A stretch of DNA of 64,000 bases from SLSG01 sp964477035 (GTDB lineage Bacteria > Bacteroidota > Bacteroidia > Bacteroidales > UBA7960): positions 62,001 through 126,000 of the forward strand of contig CAYZCW010000007.1 in assembly GCA_964477035.1 (NCBI GenBank). Direction: 5' to 3'. The translations under genes and the position numbers were made by a program. Shown here in pieces: positions 33,634 through 42,668 of the stretch. How positions within the stretch are numbered: the stretch's first letter is position 1; each line of letters starts with the position of its first letter. The notes under the pieces are model-generated. The model did no database searches. It was not told the DNA's origin and saw only the letters and a program-made list of their open reading frames with translations.

Positions 33634-34161
33634 TTAGCCCTGTTCTGCGTCGTTACGCCGGATTTCCTTGATGATTTTGACGGCCCCTTTCGGGGTCAGT
33701 TTACCGAAAGTGTCGTTGCCGATCATCATCACCGGTGCAAGGGAACAGCAGCCAAGGCAGGCAACGGTTTCCAGGGTGAACAGGCCGTCCGGGGTGGTCT
33801 CCCCATCCTTGATCCCCAGGTGGTCCAGCAGCTCATCGGTGATGGCCGAAACCTGCTGCACATGGCAGGCTGTGCCATGGCACATCTTGATGATGTGCCT
33901 GCCTGCCGGGTGGAGGCGGAACTGGGCATAGAACGTGGCCACCCCATACATGTCGTTCAGTTCCAGACCGGTTTCCCGGTGCAGCTTCAGGAAGGCCTCT
34001 CTGGGGATGTAGCCATAGAGGTCCTGCGTCCCCTGCAACAAGGGGATCAGTTGTCCCCGCTTGCCTTTCAGTTTCTCGATCAGGGGGTCCATCAGGCCAA
34101 GATCGACCGGGCCTGGCGAGGTGTTTTCCGGGGCGGGTGGGCTCATTCGTTGGATGCGCAT
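33634..34161 (-). CDS. NuoE/HydC-like [2Fe-2S] subunit
   Basis: This thioredoxin-like [2Fe-2S] ferredoxin subunit has 175 residues. The four ligands are C94, C99, C135 and C139 (KMCHGTACHV and ETVACLGCCSLAP). The N-terminal helical bundle GQLIPLLQGTQDLYGYIPREAF and DMYGVATFYAQFRL are typical of NuoE. It is the first gene of the minus-strand operon nuoE-nuoF-fusion-rubrerythrin. No quinone or membrane arm genes are near, so this is not respiratory complex I. Confidence 0.93.
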   Translation of the reverse strand: MRIQRMSPPAPENTSPGPVDLGLMDPLIEKLKGKRGQLIPLLQGTQDLYGYIPREAFLKLHRETGLELNDMYGVATFYAQFRLHPAGRHIIKMCHGTACHVQQVSAITDELLDHLGIKDGETTPDGLFTLETVACLGCCSLAPVMMIGNDTFGKLTPKGAVKIIKEIRRNDAEQG

Positions 34162-34199
34162 GGGAACGGTATTTTGATGTTCGGTTTGGTGTTCGGGGG

Positions 34200-34231
34200 G
34201 GAAATTAAATAAAATTCATCTGGTGGGGCAA
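34200..34231 (-). promoter_or_regulatory. Candidate promoter of the nuoE-nuoF-fusion operon
   Basis: On the minus strand TTG (34231-34229), a 21 nt spacer and TAATTTCC (34207-34200) form a partial match (6/8) to the Bacteroidota consensus, with a start expected near 34193. Confidence 0.3.
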
Positions 34232-34279
34232 GAAATTCAGAAAAAATTTTATTTCGGAAAGGGCTTGCATATGTCCGAA

Positions 34280-34319
34280 AAAATAATAAAAAAACCCGGC
34301 AGGAAAAAACCTGCCGGGT
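34280..34319 (-). terminator. Rho-independent terminator of gdhA
   Basis: A 10 bp stem (34294-34303 with 34310-34319; core CCCGGCAGG / CCTGCCGGG) and 6 nt loop is followed on the minus strand by a T-rich tract (34293-34280). It lies 27 bp past the gdhA stop and separates gdhA from the nuoE operon. Confidence 0.9.
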
Positions 34320-34346
34320 ATAGGGGATGTGACATGCCAGGGGCCA

Positions 34347-35684
34347 TCAGATGACGCCCTGGTCGATCATGCTGTCGGCCACTTTGATGAAACCGGCCAC
34401 GTTGGCCCCTTTCACGTAGTTGACGTAGCCGTCCTCTTCCTTGCCGTGCTTTACGCAGGCTTCGTGGATGCTCACCATGATGTGGCGCAGTTTCTCTTCC
34501 ACCTCTTCGGCAGTCCAGTTCAGCTTCATGGCATTCTGGGTCTGTTCCAGTCCGCTGGTGGCCACCCCGCCTGCATTGGCGGCTTTCCCGGGTCCGTAAA
34601 GGATCTTGTTTTCCAGGAACAACTCCATGGCCTCGGGGGTGCAGGGCATGTTGGCCCCTTCCGAAACGCACAGGACGCCATTGTTGATCAGGTTGCGGGC
34701 ATCCTCCAGGTTGAGCTCATTCTGGATGGCACAGGGAAGGGCCACATCGCATTTGACCTCCCAGGGGCGCTTGCCTTCGAAGAACTGGGCGTTGGGGTAT
34801 TCGTAGGTGTAGGGTTTCACGATGTCCTGGTTGGAAGCCCTCAGCTCCAGCAGGTAATCGATCTTGTCGCCGCTGATGCCGTCCGGGTCGTACACATAGC
34901 CGTCCGGACCGCTGATGGTGACCACCCGGGCGCCCAGCTGGTTGGCCTTGATGATGGAGCCCCAGGAAACGTTGCCAAAGCCGGATACGGCCACGATCTT
35001 GCCTTTCATGGATTCGCCCCGGGTCTTGAGCATTTCCTCGGCGAAATACACGTTGCCGAAGCCGGTGGCTTCCGGGCGGATCAGGCTGCCGCCCCAGTTG
35101 CGTCCCTTGCCGGTGAACACCCCGTGGTGTTCCCCTACGAGCTTCTTGTACATGCCGAACATATAACCGATCTCCCGGCCACCCACGCCGATGTCGCCGG
35201 CCGGGATGTCCATGTCGGGGCCGATGTATTTGTAGAGTTCGGCCATGAAGGCCTGGCAGAAACGCATGATTTCGGCATTCGATTTGCCTTTGGGGTCGAA
35301 ATCGCTTCCGCCTTTGGCACCGCCCATGGGAAGGGTGGTGAGGCTGTTCTTGAAGATCTGTTCAAAGCCCAGGAACTTCAGCCCGCCCAGTGTCACGCTC
35401 GGGTGGAAGCGGATGCCTCCCTTGTAAGGTCCGATGGCGTTGTTGAACTGGACGCGGTATCCGCGGTTCACATGGACATTGCCTTTGTCATCCATCCACT
35501 GCACCTTGAACATGATGACCCGGTCAGGTTCCACGATGCGTTCGAGGATGTTGGCAGTCTGGTACTTGGGGTTTTCCCTGACCACATCGATGATGGTTTC
35601 CAAAACCTCCCTGACTGCCTGCAAAAACTCTGGCTGGCCCGGATTCTTTTTCTCCAGGTCCGACATGATGTTTTCTAAATTCAT
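34347..35684 (-). CDS. gdhA: Glutamate dehydrogenase, hexameric NADP-type (copy 1)
   Basis: It interconverts 2-oxoglutarate plus ammonia and glutamate. The protein has 445 residues, the length of class I hexameric bacterial GDH. The active-site region reads NAIGPYKGGIRFHPSV, LGFEQIFKNSLTTLPMGGAKGGSDFDPKGKS, DIPAGDIGVGGREIGYMFG and TGKGRNWGGSLIRPEATGFG. The Rossmann motif is VAVSGFGNVS. PGKAANAGGVATSGLE near the C-terminus is conserved. The second copy at 42669 is clearly related but divergent, and the coenzyme preference of each is not settled by inspection. It has its own promoter and a terminator. Confidence 0.96.
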   Translation of the reverse strand: MNLENIMSDLEKKNPGQPEFLQAVREVLETIIDVVRENPKYQTANILERIVEPDRVIMFKVQWMDDKGNVHVNRGYRVQFNNAIGPYKGGIRFHPSVTLGGLKFLGFEQIFKNSLTTLPMGGAKGGSDFDPKGKSNAEIMRFCQAFMAELYKYIGPDMDIPAGDIGVGGREIGYMFGMYKKLVGEHHGVFTGKGRNWGGSLIRPEATGFGNVYFAEEMLKTRGESMKGKIVAVSGFGNVSWGSIIKANQLGARVVTISGPDGYVYDPDGISGDKIDYLLELRASNQDIVKPYTYEYPNAQFFEGKRPWEVKCDVALPCAIQNELNLEDARNLINNGVLCVSEGANMPCTPEAMELFLENKILYGPGKAANAGGVATSGLEQTQNAMKLNWTAEEVEEKLRHIMVSIHEACVKHGKEEDGYVNYVKGANVAGFIKVADSMIDQGVI

Positions 35685-35748
35685 AATGAACTAATTTTAA
35701 AGGAGTTGATGATTATGAAACTGAGTAAGGACTGCATTCAATTGGCCA

Positions 35749-35779
35749 CGAAATTACCCCAATTTTCCTGATTGGCAAA
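35749..35779 (-). promoter_or_regulatory. Promoter of gdhA copy 1
   Basis: On the minus strand TTTG (35779-35776), a 19 nt spacer and TAATTTCG (35756-35749; one mismatch) match the Bacteroidota promoter. The start should fall near 35742, giving a 58 nt leader. Confidence 0.5.
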
Positions 35780-35793
35780 GCAAAAGCGGGAAA

Positions 35794-38772
35794 TTATTGT
35801 CCCGGTTTCAGTACGATGCCTTTCATTTTGCTTCCGTCGATCTTTATGGTAAGTGGATCGATGAAATGGACATGTCTGACGAATTCGTCCTCATGGACGG
35901 CGGGCAGGCCGTTGAGGTAGCCCACATCGTAATGGCCGTCGGACAGGAAAGGGTTGATGGTGAAGTAGCCCACATGGAAGGAGGTCAGGTTCTGGAAGAA
36001 ATGGGTTCCCTGGCTGGGATCGATCCGGAAATTCTCCAAACCGCTTTCCACGATCAGCCTTGCCTGGGAGATCTGGGCCCATTTCACGGGGATGCCCAGC
36101 CAGGGATCCGCCGATCCCCAGCGGCCCGGGCCGACCAGCACATAATTGCGGTTGTCTTTGACGAATCCGCTGTTGATGCGGTCGATCACCTCCGCAATCT
36201 TCTTGGTGTGGGCCGGATTGAAGGAATCGGGCTTCACATAGACGAAGTCCCGGATGTGGTCAATGATGCCGTTGCCCAGGGCGTGGTGGCTGATGATGAT
36301 GGACTGTTCCGGCTTGCAGGTGTTGACCTTGATGCGGTTTTTCTCCTGGGTCTCCACCACGGGCCTGATTTGCAGGAAGTGGAACACCCTGGGATCGGAG
36401 GCAGGATAATCCAGTGTGGCGGCAAACTCGATCTCCACCTGGTTGTTCATTTCCCGTTGTCCGATCTGCAGCAGGGTCTGGAGGATCTCGGCCAGTGGGA
36501 AGGAGTTGTGCTTAAGGATGTTGGCGAAAGTGATGATTTTTTTGCCGCCTTCGTACAGGCCATCCCGGATGATCTGGTCTTCGTAATCAAACGTCGACAC
36601 GACATGCTTCATGGACGAATGATCTTTCAGTTCACGGATTTTGGTCCTGAAAAAATTCATCGTTTCATCCACGTTGGGTTTGAACTTTTCGGGATCCAGG
36701 TCGAGGCTGTAAAACTCCTTCTGGCTGTCGCGCAGGGCAAACTCAATGCTGGACAGTTGCAGGGTCTTTTCGGGGTAGTGGGGACAAAACCTCAGTGAAA
36801 TGCCTCCGTCCACGATGGTCTTGCCCAGGCCGAAAGCAATGTTGGCGACCCCGTCCTGGTATTTCTCGGGGCCTATGGGATAGAAGTTCACCGAGCGGGC
36901 CACACCGGACAGGGTGGGGTAGAAACGGTTCCCGTAGGACCGTCCCGAGACCTCCTGGATGACCACGGCCATTTTCTCCTCGTCGATCACATTGGACGTC
37001 GCAGCGATGTAAGCCTTGCTTTCCCTGAAAAACACGGAGGCGTAAACGCTCTTGATGGCTTGTTCCAGCTGTTGCATGCGCACGTTCCGCTCGGGGTGGT
37101 TGTTGGAGATCATATAGGTGGAGTACACCCCTGCAAATGGCTGGTAGTGGCTGTCTTCCAACAGGCTGGAGGATCTGACAGCCAGGGGTGCCTTGAAAAA
37201 GTCGATCATGTCCCTCACGAAAGACTTCATGCGCGAAGGGGTCCTGGTGCCGACGAAGCGGTCCAGGATCTTTTCGTCGGATGCGTTGGAGAGGGCAAAT
37301 TCGTAAAGATCCCCTTCTTCCATGAACTCGTCGAACAGATCGGTCGTCAGTACCACGGTGCGTGGGATGGCCAGGATGATATTGTCCCACTTGTGCATGA
37401 TCTTGTACTTGTTGATCACCGAATCGATGAAGGCAAGGCCCCGGGCTTTTCCGCCCAGCTGCCCGTCTCCCAGGCGTGTGAACACGGCGTATTCGTCAAG
37501 GTGGCTGGCAATGATGCCCCGGCCCTTGGTGCGCCGGTAATTGGCGATGGTGTCGATCAGGTAGGAGCGGACCTCTTCGGTGGAGTTGAAATCGCTTCGG
37601 CTCTTCTTGCGGAAGAGGTTGGACAGGGAAAACAGCGCCCTGGCCTTGAGCCAGCGTGTAAAGTGGTTGTTGTCGACGTGGTATTCCAGAGACCGGGAAG
37701 GGACCCTGGCGATCTTGACCTGCAGGGAGTGCAGGTTGTTGGCGCGGTCCACCTCCCGCCCCGAATCCGGATCCTTGAATACGAAGTCCCCGAAACCGTA
37801 ATTCTCCCGGATGTAATGCTTCAGCTCCACGAGCAGTGTCTTGCTGTACTTGTCGATAAAGCTGACCTTTATCTCCCTGATCATGCGTATGTCCCATTGA
37901 TCGGACGACTGAAGGAGGATGGGGATCTCGGAATCGCTTTTGCGGATGAAGCGGGCCAGTTTGATGCCGGCCTCGTCGTCGCGCTTTCCTTTGCGGGCAT
38001 AGCTGATGTCGCTGATGACGCCCAGCAGGTTCAGGCGGTATTTCTGGTAAAGGGAGACGGCGTCCTCGTAAGTCTTTGCCAGGAGGATCTTGGGACGGGC
38101 CCGCATGCGCAGGGTCTTGCGGTGCTCATTGAGCCCTTCGGTCATCAGCTCGTTGGTCTGGTCGAAGATCACCTTGTAGATATTCGGCAGGTAGGAGGAG
38201 TAGTAACGGATGGAGTCTTCCACCAGCAGGATGGCCTGGACCCCGACCACCTCGATGTCGTATTCCGCATTCATCTTATCCTCGATCAGCTTGATGATGG
38301 CAAGCAGCAGGCTGGAGTTTCCCAGCCAGGAGAACACATAATCGATGGAGCTGAGGTCCTCGTTGGCCAGCTTCATGGACACCTCCCTGGAAAAATGGGT
38401 CAGCACCACGATGGGAATCTTGGGGTAGCGCTTTTTGACCTTTCTGGCCATCTCAAAGGCATCGATCTTCCCCACGTTGAGCATGGTGATCACCAGGTCA
38501 AAATCCTTTTCCTGCAAGAGCTCAAAGGCCTCCTCCGAAGAACTGGCCTGGGTGAACTGGGGCGGGTAGCGCAGGTTCTTGGACGTGTATTCCAGGAAGA
38601 TCTTTTCGTTGATGCGCCCGTCCTCTTCCAGCATGAAGGCGTCGTAGTTGGAACAGATCAGCAGCACATTGATGATGCGCTTCTGCATCAGGTCCTGGTA
38701 GGAGATCTCCCGGAACTCATAATGGTCGGTGGCGAACTGCTCGTTGTACTTGTATTTGGAAACCTGGGTCAT
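35794..38772 (-). CDS. Receiver-like/PEP-synthase N-domain fusion protein (short paralogue)
   Basis: This 992-residue protein begins with a degenerate receiver domain (about 34-165) in which the phospho-acceptor position holds Met97 (DLVITMLNVG). A second receiver (about 178-320) keeps the acidic pair E185/D186, the acceptor D255 (GVISDISYARKG) and K308. From about 430 comes a PPDK_N/PEP-synthase ATP-grasp domain: LGDGQLGGKARGLAF (434-448) and VRSSSLLEDS (532-541) with QPFAGVYSTY. The C-terminus holds YVLVGPGRWGSADPWLGIPV. I see neither the swivelling phosphohistidine domain nor the PEP-binding barrel, so it is not a standard PEP synthase. It could be a phosphorylation-regulated phosphotransferase. 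The 1182-residue paralogue is directly upstream, 89 bp away. Confidence 0.85.
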   Translation of the reverse strand: MTQVSKYKYNEQFATDHYEFREISYQDLMQKRIINVLLICSNYDAFMLEEDGRINEKIFLEYTSKNLRYPPQFTQASSSEEAFELLQEKDFDLVITMLNVGKIDAFEMARKVKKRYPKIPIVVLTHFSREVSMKLANEDLSSIDYVFSWLGNSSLLLAIIKLIEDKMNAEYDIEVVGVQAILLVEDSIRYYSSYLPNIYKVIFDQTNELMTEGLNEHRKTLRMRARPKILLAKTYEDAVSLYQKYRLNLLGVISDISYARKGKRDDEAGIKLARFIRKSDSEIPILLQSSDQWDIRMIREIKVSFIDKYSKTLLVELKHYIRENYGFGDFVFKDPDSGREVDRANNLHSLQVKIARVPSRSLEYHVDNNHFTRWLKARALFSLSNLFRKKSRSDFNSTEEVRSYLIDTIANYRRTKGRGIIASHLDEYAVFTRLGDGQLGGKARGLAFIDSVINKYKIMHKWDNIILAIPRTVVLTTDLFDEFMEEGDLYEFALSNASDEKILDRFVGTRTPSRMKSFVRDMIDFFKAPLAVRSSSLLEDSHYQPFAGVYSTYMISNNHPERNVRMQQLEQAIKSVYASVFFRESKAYIAATSNVIDEEKMAVVIQEVSGRSYGNRFYPTLSGVARSVNFYPIGPEKYQDGVANIAFGLGKTIVDGGISLRFCPHYPEKTLQLSSIEFALRDSQKEFYSLDLDPEKFKPNVDETMNFFRTKIRELKDHSSMKHVVSTFDYEDQIIRDGLYEGGKKIITFANILKHNSFPLAEILQTLLQIGQREMNNQVEIEFAATLDYPASDPRVFHFLQIRPVVETQEKNRIKVNTCKPEQSIIISHHALGNGIIDHIRDFVYVKPDSFNPAHTKKIAEVIDRINSGFVKDNRNYVLVGPGRWGSADPWLGIPVKWAQISQARLIVESGLENFRIDPSQGTHFFQNLTSFHVGYFTINPFLSDGHYDVGYLNGLPAVHEDEFVRHVHFIDPLTIKIDGSKMKGIVLKPGQ

Positions 38773-38786
38773 GAAAGACGGTTTGG

Positions 38787-38818
38787 TGATTTGCTGAATT
38801 GTTTATTTGTTGATTTGA
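38787..38818. repeat. Period-8 tandem repeat upstream of the short paralogue
   Basis: Four imperfect octamers (TGATTTGC, TGAATTGT, TTATTTGT, TGATTTGA) lie in the 89 bp between the two large paralogous genes, ahead of the 992-residue gene on minus. Confidence 0.7.
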
Positions 38819-38861
38819 CAGGCTTTGGGGATTCTTGCATGCATACCGACGCACCGGCAAA

Positions 38862-41800
38862 TCAACCCTCATTCTCTGCGGCCGGTTTGTAATACACCAG
38901 CGAAGCGCGTTTCTTGCCGTCCATGATGATTTCCAGCGGCTGGTCGAAGCGGACGTGCCGGAAGTATTTCGTTTTTTTGATCAGCCTTGCCTCCTGGAGG
39001 GCCTCCCAGTTGACGTAGTCTATCAGGTCGTTGTGCTTCACCGAGAAGTATCCGACGTTCATGGAAATCACATTGTGAAAGAAATGGGAGCCCAGGGAGG
39101 CATCCAGGGGGAAGTCCTCCATGCTTACCTCCACAATGATGCGGGCCATGGATATCTGTGACCAGACCACCGGGATGCCGATGAACCGGTCGCGCGTTCC
39201 CCAGCGGCCTGGTCCGATCAGCACGTATTTGCGGTCTTCTTTGGCCAGGGCGGCATTCAGGGCATCGATCTCATCCCGCATCTTTTCGGTTTTGAGTTTG
39301 TCAAACCCATCCATGTCCACATAGATCACATCGCTGATGTCCGTGATCCGGCCGTTGCCCATGCCATTTTCACAATAGAGCAGCAAACGGTCATTGTCCA
39401 CTTTGTCGATCTGGATCTCGGTGTCGATGATGTTTTTAATCAGGGGCTTGATCTGCAGCAGGTAAAAGGAAGCCCGCCCGTCCCGGTCCTTGTTCAGGTC
39501 CACGGCAAACTCTATCTCGATGGGTGTGCCCATGGATTCCGAAATGATGTCAAGGATCACCTCAATGCTTTTGGGCAGGGGAATGTAGCCGTACTTCAGG
39601 ATGTTGGCAAAGTTTACCACCCGCGGACCCGCCTGGGTGATGCCCGGGATGGTTCTTTCGCTGGAGAAGTCGTAGACCGAGGCACAGTGTTTCAATGTGC
39701 CGTGCTGTTCGGCCCGGTCGATCTCCAGCTTGATCAGCCCGGCGTCTTCCCCTTCCAGCAGGTTGAGGTCCTGTTTCCTCAGGTCGATGGCGTAGAAATG
39801 GACCTGGGAATTCTTGAAGAGGTCCTTGGGTGTGTAGATCTCCAGTTGGGGGTGAACCGGGGAAAACCGGTAGGTCTTTTCCCCTTCGACCACGTATTTT
39901 CCCAATCCCACAGCCACGGAGGCGAAACCCTCTTCGGGCTTCATGTAGGAGTACGGGTAGAAGTTGTAAGACTGGGCCACCCCGCTGATATGGGGGTAGA
40001 AACTGTCGCCGAAGGTGTTGCCGACAACCTCCTGGATGATGACTGCCATTTTTTCCTCCTCGATTTTGTAATGGACGGCCCTGAAGTAAGCCAGGGCCGT
40101 GGGGGAGAAAATGGAGGCAAACACCAGCTTGATCGCGTTCATGACCTGTTCCAGGCGGACCGCCAGCTCCGGGTGGTTGTTGGGCAGCAGGAAGGTGTCG
40201 AAGATCCCGGCGAAGGGTTGCATGAGGGAATCCTCAAAGAGGCTGGAGGAGCGGATGGCCAGGGGCCTGTCAATAATGGAAAGGTAGGCCTTGAGCCGTT
40301 TGCGCAATGTCTCGGTGAGCCGGCCTTCCAGGAAGCGTTTCTTGATGGTTTCGTAATCCGTTTCGGAGTAGGCCTCCTGGTACAGGTCATTTTGCTCGAG
40401 AAAGCGTTCGAACTCTTCGGTGCCGATGATGGAGGTCCTGGGGGTGCGGATGCGGATGTCGGGCACCAGCTCGGAGAAATCAAAGTTGTTGATGATCATG
40501 TTGATGAATGCCAGTCCCCGGCCTTTGCCGCCCAAAGATCCGGGGGCCAGGCTCACCACATTGGTCTCATCTGTCAGGGCGGACTCCTCGAAATTGATGA
40601 CCTTGCCCTTCTGCTTGTCGTGAATGCATTGTTCGATGACCCCGATCAGGTATTTGCGCAGGCTTCCCGGGCAGGTAAAATCCTCCACCTTCATGGGTTT
40701 GATGCGCTTGGCGATCTGGATCTCTCCCCGGGCCATGAGCCAGTGACTGAAATGGTCCCGTTTGGCATGGTAGATCAGGGATTTTTCGGGGATGGTCTTC
40801 AGGTGGGTCTGGAATTCCTTCATGGACCGTGCGATGGCGATTTCCTTGCGCCCCTCCTCGTCCTTGTAGACGAAGTTCCCGAACCCCAGATAGTAGTTGA
40901 TGAAGCTTTGCAGGTCCTGTTTCAGGGTCTCCGAATTCTTGTTGATGAAAGTCGATTTCAGAAGGTAGGCCTTGCGGGCGTTCTCAGGGTCTGAAGACTG
41001 CAACACGGTGGGCAGGTTCGGAACCTGTGACTTGACATAGGAGACCAGTTCCAGGCCGGCCTGTTCATCCATTTTGCCGTCCTTTTCAAACTTGACATCC
41101 GAGATCAGGCACAGCAGGTTTTCCTTGTATTTGTTGAACAGGCCGATGGCCTCCTGGTAGTTGGACGTCAGGAGTACCTTGGGCCGGACCCGCATTTTGA
41201 GCAGCTTGTACAATTCGTCGGTGTTGACCTCCTCGATCAGGTGCTGGGTTTGTTCGATCACGATCGAATAGAGGATCGGCAGGTAGCGGGAATAGTATTT
41301 GGCCGAATCCTCCACCAGCAGGATTACCCGGACCATCCCGATGCGGATGTCGTTTTCCACATTCATGCGGTCCTCGTTGTATTTGACCATGGCCAGGAAA
41401 ACCTTGGAGTCGCCGTTCCATACGAACACCTTGTCGATGGAATTGATGGGCTTGTTGCCGTCCTCGAACAGGGCGATGTCGCTGTTGTTGTTCAGCAACA
41501 TGAAGATGGGGATGTTGTGGTAGATCTGCTTGATGATCCTGCTCAGCTGAATGGGGGTGGATTTCTCCACGCCCATCATCACAATGACCATGTCGTAATG
41601 CTTTTCCTGCAGCTTTTCCAGGGCTTCCTCGGGAGTGGACACCCCCGTGATGCGGGGTGCCGAAGACAGGTTCAGCTGGTAGTACTCCCCGGTGACCTGT
41701 TCAAAGAAACGTCCTTCCTGCTCGATGATGTAGGCATCATACAGGTTGGCCACCAGCAGGATCTCCCGGACTTTATACTGCATCAGGTCATGGTAGATGT

Positions 41801-42410
41801 CCCGGTCTGAATTGTGTTTGTTCAGGAACTTCTGCAGCAGCTGCCGGCTCATGGCCGCATGCTCGCCTTCGACCGAAGGTTCCTCGGGGGGGCGTTTTTC
41901 CGGGCCGACCTTTTTGAGCAGGGATTTCCCGATGGATGTGTTCAGATACCCGGTGATCAGGCTTGTCAGGTTGTTGATCAGGTGCCTTTCCTCGATGATG
42001 AACGGTCCTTCGTCCATTTCGGGTTGTTCACTCAGGTAGAACACCTCGAGGGTCCCTTCCTTTCCGTCGATGGTCTCGAAAGTCTTTTTCTGAAACCAGG
42101 GCGTTTCCCTGAAGCGGGGCGAACTCAAAAACAAGTCCCTGCCATACTTGATGCGGGCCACGGCATCTTCGGGATGCTTCCAGGCCGGTGGCAGCAGCTG
42201 GACAATTTCCCGCAGCATGTCGGCAATGGGCCTGTCCTCCTTCAGGATGGCCGTGGTCTTGTTGATGGCGCCGAGCTCCTTGAGACGCTCTTTCTTGTCT
42301 GCCAGGATCTTCTGGATTTCTTCCTGGCTGATGGAAAGGGGCTGTCCGGGTTCCGGGAATTCTCCGGGGCCCCGGAGACCGGTTTCGGGAATGGATGGGT
42401 TGTCACTCAT
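38862..42410 (-). CDS. Sensor/receiver-like/PEP-synthase N-domain fusion protein (long paralogue)
   Basis: The paralogue of the downstream gene has 1182 residues from the ATG at 42410 (the frame stays open to 42455). It adds an N-terminal GAF-like sensor region (about 50-157; LLPPAWKHPEDAVARIKYG). A degenerate receiver (about 213-350; Met at 278 in the acceptor position, YDMVIVMMGVEKS) is followed by an intact one (E367/D368, D438 in LISDVKFEKDG, K491). The ATP-grasp PPDK_N part has LGGKGRGLAF (about 626-635) and IRSSSLFEDS (about 719-728), and ends with YVLIGPGRWGTRDRFIGIPV. No phosphohistidine domain or PEP-binding barrel is visible. The function is unknown; the domain order suggests signal-dependent ATP-driven phosphorylation of an unidentified partner. 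Confidence 0.85.
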   Translation of the reverse strand: MSDNPSIPETGLRGPGEFPEPGQPLSISQEEIQKILADKKERLKELGAINKTTAILKEDRPIADMLREIVQLLPPAWKHPEDAVARIKYGRDLFLSSPRFRETPWFQKKTFETIDGKEGTLEVFYLSEQPEMDEGPFIIEERHLINNLTSLITGYLNTSIGKSLLKKVGPEKRPPEEPSVEGEHAAMSRQLLQKFLNKHNSDRDIYHDLMQYKVREILLVANLYDAYIIEQEGRFFEQVTGEYYQLNLSSAPRITGVSTPEEALEKLQEKHYDMVIVMMGVEKSTPIQLSRIIKQIYHNIPIFMLLNNNSDIALFEDGNKPINSIDKVFVWNGDSKVFLAMVKYNEDRMNVENDIRIGMVRVILLVEDSAKYYSRYLPILYSIVIEQTQHLIEEVNTDELYKLLKMRVRPKVLLTSNYQEAIGLFNKYKENLLCLISDVKFEKDGKMDEQAGLELVSYVKSQVPNLPTVLQSSDPENARKAYLLKSTFINKNSETLKQDLQSFINYYLGFGNFVYKDEEGRKEIAIARSMKEFQTHLKTIPEKSLIYHAKRDHFSHWLMARGEIQIAKRIKPMKVEDFTCPGSLRKYLIGVIEQCIHDKQKGKVINFEESALTDETNVVSLAPGSLGGKGRGLAFINMIINNFDFSELVPDIRIRTPRTSIIGTEEFERFLEQNDLYQEAYSETDYETIKKRFLEGRLTETLRKRLKAYLSIIDRPLAIRSSSLFEDSLMQPFAGIFDTFLLPNNHPELAVRLEQVMNAIKLVFASIFSPTALAYFRAVHYKIEEEKMAVIIQEVVGNTFGDSFYPHISGVAQSYNFYPYSYMKPEEGFASVAVGLGKYVVEGEKTYRFSPVHPQLEIYTPKDLFKNSQVHFYAIDLRKQDLNLLEGEDAGLIKLEIDRAEQHGTLKHCASVYDFSSERTIPGITQAGPRVVNFANILKYGYIPLPKSIEVILDIISESMGTPIEIEFAVDLNKDRDGRASFYLLQIKPLIKNIIDTEIQIDKVDNDRLLLYCENGMGNGRITDISDVIYVDMDGFDKLKTEKMRDEIDALNAALAKEDRKYVLIGPGRWGTRDRFIGIPVVWSQISMARIIVEVSMEDFPLDASLGSHFFHNVISMNVGYFSVKHNDLIDYVNWEALQEARLIKKTKYFRHVRFDQPLEIIMDGKKRASLVYYKPAAENEG

Positions 42411-42500
42411 GGGTGTGGCAGGCTGGTTAAGACCCTCTGTGTGGGTGCCGCCCACAGGGGCATATTCTTAACAAATTTCGGATAATTTGCGTACATAAGT

Positions 42501-42508
42501 CAAAAATA
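42501..42508 (-). promoter_or_regulatory. Candidate -7 box for the long paralogue
   Basis: TATTTTTG on the minus strand (TAnnTTTG) predicts a start near 42494 and an 84 nt leader. No clear -33 TTTG is seen. Confidence 0.3.
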
Positions 42509-42668
42509 TGGTTCGTGGTCCCGGCCATTCATATAAAAAAAAATGAAAAATACAAGCAAAAAGAAAAATAAATATGTTTTGCAAAAATATATATGCGGGG
42601 CACAAATTCCCCTAAAATTGTTTTGTCAATGAAATGTCAACCCTTCTAAACCTTAAACCAAGTTCACC

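Noticed and set aside
28057..34161. Part of respiratory complex I
   Set aside because: No membrane-arm or quinone-module genes occur near by, and NuoF has the extra ferredoxin domains of soluble HydB-type subunits.
31576..34212. An 878-codon open frame on the plus strand opposite nuoE and nuoF
   Set aside because: It is antisense to two well-supported genes, lacks recognisable domains and is explained by GC-rich third codon positions that suppress stops on the opposite strand.
37060..38892. A 610-codon open frame antisense to the short receiver/PPDK_N gene
   Set aside because: No family similarity; it lies across a coherent multi-domain gene and the intergenic repeat.
35794..42410. Ordinary PEP synthase or pyruvate phosphate dikinase genes
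   Set aside because: Only the ATP-grasp N-domain is recognisable; phosphohistidine and PEP-binding parts are not seen and receiver domains are fused in front.
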